DNA of 35,688 nt, from NCBI GenBank assembly GCA_044346745.1, contig JBIIYQ010000018.1, positions 1 to 35,688 on the forward strand, read 5' to 3'. The notes beneath the pieces are model-generated. The model was not told where the DNA came from. It saw only the letters and a list, made by a program, of their open reading frames with translations, and did not search any database. The position numbers and the translations under genes are program-made. This DNA comes from UKL13-2 sp044346745. GTDB lineage: Bacteria > Pseudomonadota > Gammaproteobacteria > Burkholderiales > Usitatibacteraceae. Shown piece by piece: positions 15,587 through 23,674 of this stretch; the first letter of the stretch is position 1, and every line of letters begins with the position of its first letter.

Positions 15587-16347
15587 AAGGACGCTGGCTT
15601 TGGCTCATCATCAGCGCCAATCTAATCACACTGGTGGCGCTGATATTCGTCTATCCAGACCTGATGATCAGCCCAGGCCCGCTTATCAAGGGACACGCCG
15701 AATTGGCGACCGACTGTTTCGCTTGTCACACACCGCTGCGTGGTGCATCCAGCCAGCGCTGCACCACCTGCCACGCCCCGGCGGGCATTGGTGTACGAAC
15801 GACTAAAGGCGTGTTGATCGCCGCACCGTCGGTCGCCGGCAAAACGCCGATGACTGCACCGCGGAAAACCGCGTTTCACCAAGAGCTGACTGAGCAAAAC
15901 TGCATGGCGTGCCACAGCGATCATGCCGGGCCAAAGCTCACGCAGCATAGCCGCAAGCCGTTCTCCCACCAATTGCTGCGCGCCGAGACACGCGACCGCT
16001 GCGAATCCTGCCATCGAGCACCGACCGATACCCTGCATCGCCAGATCAAGGGCGAATGTGCCCAGTGCCATTTATCCACCGCATGGAAACCCGCCAGTTT
16101 TGAACACGATAAGTTTTTTGTGCTGGACAAGGATCACAACGCCTCATGTGCGACCTGTCACAGCACCGGCGACTTCCGCAAGTACACGTGTTACGGTTGC
16201 CATGAGCACACCCCGGCCAGCGTGCTTCGCAAACACCGCAAAGAAGGAATTCAAAATTTTGAAGACTGTGTCGAGTGTCACCGCAACGCTGATAGCGACG
16301 CTGAACTTGATCGCGGCCGCGAGCGGAAGCGCGGGGAGCGACACTAA
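15583..16347 (+). CDS. Membrane-anchored octaheme c-type cytochrome (c3/c7-like repeats)
   Basis: From the ATG at 15583, which overlaps the previous stop, the protein has 254 residues. One N-terminal helix (about 5-24) anchors a periplasmic domain with eight CxxCH haem sites at C45, C60, C107, C140, C159, C189, C203 and C229. At least ten further histidines (among them H38, H99, H114, H122, H129, H175, H185, H209) could be sixth ligands, suggesting bis-His haems. The F-x-H-x-x-F and H-x3-C-x2-C-H spacing around 173-193 is like cytochrome c3/c7. The short C-terminal tail is very basic. The frame is open upstream to 15493, but that stretch duplicates the end of the cytochrome b gene. Predicted role: periplasmic electron carrier or store fed by the two preceding genes; acceptor unknown. 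Confidence 0.87.
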   Translation: MKGRWLWLIISANLITLVALIFVYPDLMISPGPLIKGHAELATDCFACHTPLRGASSQRCTTCHAPAGIGVRTTKGVLIAAPSVAGKTPMTAPRKTAFHQELTEQNCMACHSDHAGPKLTQHSRKPFSHQLLRAETRDRCESCHRAPTDTLHRQIKGECAQCHLSTAWKPASFEHDKFFVLDKDHNASCATCHSTGDFRKYTCYGCHEHTPASVLRKHRKEGIQNFEDCVECHRNADSDAELDRGRERKRGERH

Positions 16348-17022
16348 CCGTAAGTGACGATGCATGCTTTCCCGCTGACAGGAAGCCGCCCGAGCAAAAC
16401 ATTACTCAGCAGTAATGGCGACGAAAGCGACTAGGGAACTGTGGTTAACCGGGACTAACCCCAGCTCGCGCCGCTGCTTTTTCATGCGTCTAGTCCGGGC
16501 CAGTTGATATGGCCGCATCAGCGATTAGTTAAATTCCCTAGCAAGAAAATCAACAAAGCAGAGATCTGCACTCACTTTGCCCTCGCCAAGTCAGGCGCAG
16601 GAATCGATTTAGGGCGCTCAGTGCATTCAAGAAAACGATCATCATCGACATTGCAAGCGAAATTGGTCTCACCGCTGCTCGTCGCCAAATCTGTGGGCAC
16701 CGATGGAATAAACGTGATCGACCTCCCAATTCACGTCGGCGATCGCGTGGAGTATGGTGACGCCAGATTACTTTGAAGGGAGAACCCTATTGAAATCATT
16801 GGAGCCAAGGGAGTAAGGCGTCTGCATCAAGGTCTGGCGGATGATAATGTGTGTCCGCGCAACTTGTTCCCCTCAACTCGCTTCGATCAGCAAGTTAGCT
16901 CATCTGGCATTGGGAAGACAAACGGAAAACGAGGAAAAGCCCGGCTTTGTCCCTTTTCCACCTGCTTGACCACATTTGGGACGGCGGATACAGTATCGCC
17001 TACCCAAACGAGGGCAGTTAAC
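16348..17022. other. 675-bp interval without a convincing gene
   Basis: No reading frame here looks like a real protein. A 90-codon open frame at 16504-16776 lacks recognisable domains and a ribosome site. A perfect dyad ATTACT-cagc-AGTAAT lies at 16401-16416, 54 bp after the octaheme gene, and could be an operator. GGTTA/TAACC repeats occur near 16443-16460. The stretch before 17023 presumably holds the kinase promoter and ends in a good ribosome site (GAGGG, 17010-17014). Confidence 0.4.
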
Positions 17023-19824
17023 ATGCCTATCCCTACCGCTGATAGTAGTGTGCGAAGCCCATGTGCCGATACGATGCGCAAAGGCGAGGCGGAATTTCGC
17101 CTGCCAAGGTCGGCGTTGTTTGACGTGGCCTACGATCAAGACCTCGTCGCTCAAACCTTCTCGTGGGGAAAACACTTCGAGCAGGTGTTTGGTTGGGATG
17201 ACCGTGAACAGCACAGCTCAGCCACTTTCTGGTTTCAATGTGTTCATCCAGAAGATAGAGCGGGCGTACTTAGTAGTTTTGCGGATGCAAAAACGTCGTG
17301 CGCCGATGCTTACGTCGCACATTATCGCTTCCAGCGTAAAGACGGCGTCTATGCATTTGTAGAGGAACACGGCAACCTGCTTCGCGACGAGGGTGGCGAA
17401 GTCATCCGAGCCGTCGGTGCCATATCCGATGTGACCGAGCGAAAGTTAGCCGCAACTGCGGAGCAGCGCAGCATGCAGGAACTTCGTCTGATTATCAATA
17501 AAGTGGCGGGGCTGCTTTCACACGTCGACCGAGAGCTTCGGTTTACGTTCCTAAACGAACGATACGCAGAGGTATTTGGTAAGCCGCTCAGCGAAATCCT
17601 AGGCCGCACCTTGCTTGACCTTCACGGCGAGGCGTTTATGGCGCGCATGATGCCCTATGTGACGCGCGTCCTTGCTGGCGAGACAGTAACCTTTGAGAAC
17701 TACTTTGAAGGCCCCAGTGGACGTCGCTACGGACTAAGCAATTTCATTCCCGATCATGACGAAAAGGGCGATGTCGTTGGCTTTTTTGCCGTCGTGGTCG
17801 ATATCACGCGGAACAAGCGTACCGAGGCTCAGCTGATGGCCAGTGAGCAGCGCTTTAAGTTTGCGATTAACGCAACCGAAGACGGTCTTTGGGATTGGAA
17901 CGTTGCGACGGGGGAAGTGTTTTTCGCACCGCAATGGGCGCGCCTGCTGGAGTATGAAGACGGCATAGTACCGCAGCAACTCAATTTCTTTCATTCGATC
18001 ATTCACCCTGACGATATGAGCACACATCGCGAAACGCTGAACGCGCATCTGGCGGGTAACACTCATCGTATGTACGCCGAACTACGCCTCCGAACGAAAT
18101 CGGGTGAGTACCGTTGGTTCGCCGACCAAGGGCGCATCGTTGCAACGGATGACGGGGGACGACCGACGAGAATGGTGGGCACGATTTCGGACATCACGGC
18201 GCAAAAGCAAGCCGCCGCCGCGCTCTCCGAAAGTGAAGCCCGCTATCGAGGATTGGTGGAGTGGTCACCGGAGCCTGCAGTGGTGCATCGGCTCGGGAAG
18301 TTGATCTACGTAAATCCCGCCTTCGTCAAACTTGTCGGCGCACAGTCCCCCAGTGAAGTCATGCAACACAGCTTGATGGATTTTGTACACCCTGAATTCC
18401 ATAGTGCTGCCATTCAGCGAATGCAAGAGATCGCGGCGGGTGTGGAATACGTGCCACTAATGGAAATGCGTGGCATTAACCTAAATGGTGATGAAATGTT
18501 TGTCGAGACAAAGGGCAGGGCGGTGCTTTATGATGGGTTACCAGCGACACACGTCACCATTCGCGACATTACGGACCGGAAAATGGCGGAGATCGCCCGC
18601 GCGGAACTCGAAAGCCAGTTGCGCGAGTCCCAAAAAATGCAGGCTATCGGCACGCTTGCCGGTGGCATTGCGCATGACTTCAACAACATTCTCACTATTA
18701 TCCTCGGCAACGTTGAGTTGGCGTGTGAAGACGCCAAGGACAATTCGCTGGAGCTTGAAAGTTTGGAGGAAATCCGCAGAGCGGCGACGCGGGCACGTGA
18801 CCTTGTTAAACAAATCCTGTCGTTTAGCCGTCGGCAGCCGACAGATCTAAAGCCGACCTCGCTCGGCGCAGTAGTCGATGAAGCCGCGCGGCTCTTGCGA
18901 GCAACGCTTCCTGCGCGGCTGGCGCTTGCAGTCAACATTGAAGCCGATCTTCCTCTAGTGATGGCAGATCCTACACAGATCCAACAAGTCGTCATCAATC
19001 TGTGTACTAACGCGATGCAAGCGAAGCCAAGAGGCTCCGGCACCATTGACATCCGTGTAGGGGCGGTTGCGCTGGATTCGGCGCTGGCAACCACGCACCC
19101 GGCGTTGACTGCTCTTCACCGCTGCTATCAGGGTCCGATGCAAAGGTTGACTGTTCGCGATGACGGACCAGGTATGTCGGGCGACACGCTGGCGCGTATT
19201 TTTGAGCCATTTTTTACCACTAAGGCCGTTGATGAAGGAACTGGACTTGGGCTGTCCGTGGTACACGGGATTGTTGAACGCCATGCCGGTGCGATTACGG
19301 TGGAAAGTGAGCTTGGCCGGGGAGCAGTGTTTCACATTTATTTGCCCATTGCCACGCCGCAAGAGTTGTCGGCGGTGGAGCAGCCTCGGGAAGCGCCATT
19401 AGCAGGCTTGGGCAATGCACAGATGTCACCGCGCTTGCTCTATATCGATGACGATGAGGCCCTCGCGTTTCTGGTAGAACGCTATTTGCACCGACGCGGG
19501 CTGCAGGTGACGGTGTTTACCGAACAGCAGGCGGCGCTCGATGCCATTCGGGAGAACCCGTCCGCGTTTGACATCATTGCGACGGATTACAACATGCCGG
19601 GGATGTCTGGCTTGGACGTCACGAACGCAGTTAAATCGATGGCCCGACACTTGCCGGTCATCATCGTGTCTGGCTTCGTGGATGAGACGCTGCATGCCGA
19701 AGCTGCCAACTTGGGGGTTAAGGAAGTTGTGTTTAAGGCCAGCGGCGTTGAAGAGTTCGGTGAAGCACTACGACGGTTGGCCAAAGAAGTGCTCTTCGAG
19801 AAACATCACGGCGCGACCCACTGA
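17023..19824 (+). CDS. Soluble multi-PAS hybrid histidine kinase
   Basis: A sensor kinase of 933 residues with no transmembrane helix. Four PAS-like domains are seen at about 32-150, 150-270, 275-400 (with the W-D-W and HPDD marks of PAS_3) and 402-523. They are followed by HisKA with H551 in G-G-I-A-H-D-F-N-N, a HATPase domain (N-box NLCTNAMQA, then DDGPGMS, FEPFFTTK, GTGLGLSVV), and a C-terminal receiver domain (about 804-925) with an acidic D-D-D cluster, phospho-acceptor D855 and a late Lys. Start chosen at 17023 because GAGGG lies 8 nt upstream and the extra 58 residues of the longer frame look non-coding. No response regulator with a DNA-binding output is in the window, so it is an orphan. 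It could sense redox or small ligands; the signal is unknown. Confidence 0.9.
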   Translation: MPIPTADSSVRSPCADTMRKGEAEFRLPRSALFDVAYDQDLVAQTFSWGKHFEQVFGWDDREQHSSATFWFQCVHPEDRAGVLSSFADAKTSCADAYVAHYRFQRKDGVYAFVEEHGNLLRDEGGEVIRAVGAISDVTERKLAATAEQRSMQELRLIINKVAGLLSHVDRELRFTFLNERYAEVFGKPLSEILGRTLLDLHGEAFMARMMPYVTRVLAGETVTFENYFEGPSGRRYGLSNFIPDHDEKGDVVGFFAVVVDITRNKRTEAQLMASEQRFKFAINATEDGLWDWNVATGEVFFAPQWARLLEYEDGIVPQQLNFFHSIIHPDDMSTHRETLNAHLAGNTHRMYAELRLRTKSGEYRWFADQGRIVATDDGGRPTRMVGTISDITAQKQAAAALSESEARYRGLVEWSPEPAVVHRLGKLIYVNPAFVKLVGAQSPSEVMQHSLMDFVHPEFHSAAIQRMQEIAAGVEYVPLMEMRGINLNGDEMFVETKGRAVLYDGLPATHVTIRDITDRKMAEIARAELESQLRESQKMQAIGTLAGGIAHDFNNILTIILGNVELACEDAKDNSLELESLEEIRRAATRARDLVKQILSFSRRQPTDLKPTSLGAVVDEAARLLRATLPARLALAVNIEADLPLVMADPTQIQQVVINLCTNAMQAKPRGSGTIDIRVGAVALDSALATTHPALTALHRCYQGPMQRLTVRDDGPGMSGDTLARIFEPFFTTKAVDEGTGLGLSVVHGIVERHAGAITVESELGRGAVFHIYLPIATPQELSAVEQPREAPLAGLGNAQMSPRLLYIDDDEALAFLVERYLHRRGLQVTVFTEQQAALDAIRENPSAFDIIATDYNMPGMSGLDVTNAVKSMARHLPVIIVSGFVDETLHAEAANLGVKEVVFKASGVEEFGEALRRLAKEVLFEKHHGATH

Positions 19825-19954
19825 CGGCAACAACAAGTCAGGGGGAGGCGCCGCCTGGCACTCTAGGGGTCGGGCCCCGAGAGGACAGGGCGAAATTCAA
19901 TTTCACCGTTTGTTCGCCATAGACATTCGAACCACAATGCAAGCACGCCAAGGG

Positions 19955-20346
19955 TCACAAGAACCGGGCCGCAATTGCCTGCTCCTTTAGCAACGTCACC
20001 GCCTGTTTGTAAACGAAACAAGTAATTCACCGCCCAGCCAGCGCCCCTCAATGGCTATGCCACCAACCGCAAAATCGCCCCCTGCCTCAAGCGCAAGTCC
20101 GCTTCCACCGCTGGCCGATTCATTTCAACGTTTTTGGTCGTGGCTAGCGCGCAACTAGCACGGGCGACATCCTCCGAGTAATACTGATACAAGCGTAGCA
20201 GCACCCACACAAACTCGCACAAGCAGGGTGTCGCTATTGAACTTCGCTCGGCTCCACCAAGCAACTTTGCTGCTATACGCGCTGGGCGGGAGGTCGTCTT
20301 GCTCCACCGCACGGATGAACACGTTGGTATCAACTGCGGCCTTTAC
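19955..20346 (-). pseudogene. Decayed PIN-domain (VapC-like) toxin gene
   Basis: Reading the minus strand and changing frame reconstructs a PIN toxin. V-D-T-N-V-F-I-R comes first, then after a shift near 20275-20285 come L-L-G-G-A-E and T-P-C-L-C-E-F-V-W-V-L-L-R-L. After a shift near 20095-20105 come L-E-A-G-G-D-F and R-W-L-G-G-E-L, and after another near 20006-20012, K-Q-A-V-T-L-L-K-E-Q, ending at TGA 19955-19957. The expected start is GTA, not a usable codon, and it overlaps the end of the antitoxin gene. At least three frameshifts plus the lost start make it non-functional. PIN toxins are Mg-dependent RNases; the first acidic residue of the active site is still readable. Confidence 0.8.
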
Positions 20347-20594
20347 TGTTTACCAGCCCACGCGCGCTTTGTCTCCGCCCTGATTTCGTCAATCGTGGCA
20401 ACAACTTTCGACTTGCCTGAGCGAAGGCCCACGAACTCGTCAATAGTCGCCGCAGGCTTTGCCGCTCGCAGAACTCCTCTTCCGTCCGGCAGAAGGTCTA
20501 ACTCAATCTTGTCGCCTGGCTTTATGCCCGGATGCTTCAACACATCTTTGCGAAAAGTCACTTATCCGCGTGCGGCTACGGTTAAGGTCGTCAT
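20343..20594 (-). pseudogene. AbrB/MazE-type antitoxin with in-frame stop
   Basis: An 83-codon frame beginning MTTLTVAARG and continuing VTFRKDV, the SpoVT/AbrB swapped-hairpin fold, followed by I-K-P-G-D-K-I-E-L-D-L-L. Codon 11, where the family has Gln (G-Q-V-T), is TAA (20562-20564), one base from CAA. An alternative GTG start directly after the stop would give a 72-residue protein without the first beta strand of the DNA-binding domain. The C-terminal toxin-binding half is intact. It is followed by the remains of its PIN toxin partner. A truncated antitoxin could persist because the toxin is dead. Confidence 0.8.
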
Positions 20595-20696
20595 GGCTGC
20601 ACCGGGGCATCGAAAGACACAACCGAATAGAAGCGCACTTTCGCATTACCGCCGACACGCCCGGCCTTCAGAAAAACCAAACCTTGCCTTATCCAC

Positions 20697-20730
20697 GGGC
20701 GTTTCCAGCCATTTACGCCTGAAAACGCCC
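20697..20730 (-). terminator. Inverted repeat downstream of ftsB
   Basis: GGGCGTTT (20697-20704) and AAACGCCC (20723-20730) form a perfect 8-bp stem with an 18-nt loop, ending 8 bp beyond the ftsB stop codon on the minus strand. There is no T tract. It may end or protect the eno-ftsB transcript. Confidence 0.45.
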
Positions 20731-20737
20731 TTTCCGC

Positions 20738-21025
20738 CTAGAGTTTTGGTTTTTGTTTGTCAAGAATCTGGTAGTACGTCTCGTTGGGTTTGATCATGCC
20801 GAGTTCAACACGTGCTCGCTCCTCGACCGCTACCAACCCTTCTTTCAAATCACGCACATCGGCATCGAGCCCGGCGTTGCGCTGGGCGAGCTTGGTGTTT
20901 TTATTTTTTTGTTCCGTGAGTTGTTGATTCACATCCCACACGCGCAGCCAACTCCCCTTGCCGATCCAGAGTGGGTACTGGATCGCAATGATCAGCGCGA
21001 TCAATGCGTGGGGGAGAAAGCGCAT
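20738..21025 (-). CDS. ftsB: Cell division protein FtsB
   Basis: A 95-residue bitopic divisome protein: a short cytoplasmic start, one transmembrane helix (about 5-21), then a periplasmic coiled coil (about 30-75) with the family pattern WxV...N..L...N..L..ev.dLkeG..aveErAR.eLGmI. It forms the FtsQLB complex that controls septal peptidoglycan synthesis. It lies after eno, the usual place in proteobacteria, but is separated by 188 bp containing long G-rich and C-rich tracts. Length and motifs are normal. Confidence 0.93.
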   Translation of the reverse strand: MRFLPHALIALIIAIQYPLWIGKGSWLRVWDVNQQLTEQKNKNTKLAQRNAGLDADVRDLKEGLVAVEERARVELGMIKPNETYYQILDKQKPKL

Positions 21026-21049
21026 TGTTATCGAGAGAAGGGGTTGTTC

Positions 21050-21210
21050 GAGAAGGGAGAAGGGGGAAGGGGGAAGGGACGCGCCCCTTTATCAAGCTCT
21101 ATCAATCTGAGACTTGATGGGAGCCAATTTCGGAGATCACAAAAGCGCATTACAGTCACCATTTTTTCTCTTCCCCCTTTACCCTTCCCCCTTCACCCTT
21201 CCCTCTTTTC
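21050..21210. repeat. Purine tract and complementary pyrimidine tract between eno and ftsB
   Basis: A 30-nt all-purine run (21050-21079) contains four G runs (21055-57, 21062-66, 21069-73, 21076-78), a G-quadruplex pattern. About 85 nt on, 21162-21210 is nearly all pyrimidine with C runs at 21173-77, 21182-84, 21187-91, 21196-98 and 21201-03, so the minus strand has a similar G pattern. The tracts are near-complementary, so the eno-ftsB transcript could fold into a long stem. Confidence 0.7.
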
Positions 21211-21213
21211 GCA

Positions 21214-22497
<1,284 letters not shown>

Positions 22498-22523
22498 GCT
22501 TCTCTTTCACAAAAAACAAAAAC

Positions 22524-22664
22524 GGTTGGAACCGCAGATAAACGCAGATGAGTTCAAAGGCCCAAGCCCATATCGGCGAGTGGGCTTATCTCTACCGCAC
22601 CACACGTCGCCACAACCATCCACAATGCTCTCTATTTTCACCTGCGTTCATCTGCGCTTCCACC
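22524..22664. repeat. MITE-like inverted repeat between kdsA and eno
   Basis: The ends are imperfect inverted repeats of about 28 nt: 22524-22552 contains CCGCAGATAAACGCAGATGA, and 22637-22664 reads as GCGCAGATGAACGCAGGTGA on the other strand. They flank about 85 bp that holds a perfect 7-bp hairpin AAGCCCA/TGGGCTT (22564-22570 with 22581-22587). No coding capacity. It fills nearly all of the intergenic gap. Confidence 0.6.
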
Positions 22665-22672
22665 TATGCCAT

Positions 22673-23518
22673 TTACTTTGTCATCAGCGGTAATTCAGCA
22701 AACCCCCGCTGCTTCACCAGCGCATCAATTTCTTTCAATACGTAAAGCAGCTCTTGCATCATCGGTAGCGGCCATGCGTTCGGTCCATCACAGAGCGCCT
22801 TCTCCGGATTAGGGTGCGTTTCCATGAACACGCCCGACACGCCGGCCGCGACCGCTGCGCGCGCCAACACAGGAACGAATTCGCGAAGACCACCTGACGT
22901 TGCACCTTGTCCGCCAGGCAATTGCACCGAGTGTGTGGCATCAAACACGACTGGGCAATTTGTTTCACGCATGATGGCCAGCGAACGCATATCTGAGACC
23001 AGATTGTTATAGCCGAACGAAACGCCACGCTCACAAACCAAAACATTGTCTGTACCACTTGCACTGCGCGCTTTATCAACGACATTCTTCATATCCAAAG
23101 GTGCCATAAATTGCCCCTTCTTGATGTTCACCGGTAATCCGGCGCTTGCCACAGAATGAATGAAGTCTGTTTGGCGCGACAGGAACGCAGGCGTCTGCAA
23201 AACATCAACAACCCCTGCTACCGTTGTAATTTCGTCCGCATTGTGCACGTCCGTTAGCACGGGAACGCCAAGCTGCTTTTTCACCTCAGCCAGAATGCGC
23301 AGCCCTTCGTCCATACCAAGGCCGCGAAACGACTTGTCGGACGAGCGGTTGGCTTTGTCGTAACTCGACTTAAAGATGAAGGGAATGTTCAGCGCCGCCG
23401 TCATCTCTTTGAGTTGGCCAGCAACATCGATTTGCAATTGCTCCGACTCAACAACACAAGGGCCTGCAATCAGGAAGAAAGGTTTATCGAGCCCAACATC
23501 AAATCCACAAAGTTTCAT
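22673..23518 (-). CDS. kdsA: 3-deoxy-8-phosphooctulonate synthase (KDO-8-P synthase)
   Basis: Condenses phosphoenolpyruvate with arabinose 5-phosphate in the lipopolysaccharide KDO pathway; its presence shows a Gram-negative outer membrane. 281 residues from the ATG at 23518. Conserved blocks: IAGPCVVES (about 18-26), K-S-S-Y-D-K-A-N-R-S, TDVHN, V-L-Q-T-P-A-F-L-S-R-Q-T-D, the KKGQFMAP strand, F-D-A-T-H-S-V-Q and M-E-T-H-P-N-P. The open frame runs 23 codons further upstream, into a repeat element, but homologues start at MKLCGFDVG. A GGTGG ribosome site precedes this ATG. Confidence 0.97.
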   Translation of the reverse strand: MKLCGFDVGLDKPFFLIAGPCVVESEQLQIDVAGQLKEMTAALNIPFIFKSSYDKANRSSDKSFRGLGMDEGLRILAEVKKQLGVPVLTDVHNADEITTVAGVVDVLQTPAFLSRQTDFIHSVASAGLPVNIKKGQFMAPLDMKNVVDKARSASGTDNVLVCERGVSFGYNNLVSDMRSLAIMRETNCPVVFDATHSVQLPGGQGATSGGLREFVPVLARAAVAAGVSGVFMETHPNPEKALCDGPNAWPLPMMQELLYVLKEIDALVKQRGFAELPLMTK

Positions 23519-23537
23519 CGAATTACCACCGCAGCTT

Positions 23538-23633
23538 CGTTCCCGCGAAGGCAGGAATCCAGTATAAAAATTTTCATGAATCACCAAACTTGGGTCCCCG
23601 CCCGGCGCAACCCTTCTGGTTGCGCGCGGGGAC
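23538..23633 (+). repeat. Two-hairpin dispersed repeat, copy 2
   Basis: Between pyrG and kdsA. Hairpin A is TTCCCGC-gaag-GCAGGAA (about 23540-23557, one mismatch) ending in ATCCAG at 23562. After 24 nt comes hairpin B, whose outer stem GTCCCCGC/GCGGGGAC (23594-23601 with 23626-23633) stacks on the inner stem GCGCAACC/GGTTGCGC (23605-23612 with 23618-23625) with a 3-nt bulge. Element B is a near copy of 12435-12480 in the opposite orientation. Confidence 0.75.
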
Positions 23634-23674
23634 AGGAGCGTATTCTTGCGACTGCCGGACCGCTTTGTTTCCAG

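Noticed and set aside
16504..16776. 90-codon open frame before the kinase gene
   Set aside because: No recognisable domain, no ribosome site, and composition not like neighbouring proteins.
16849..17022. 58-residue extension of the hybrid kinase
   Set aside because: No ribosome site, no domain, whereas GAGGG stands 8 nt before the ATG at 17023.
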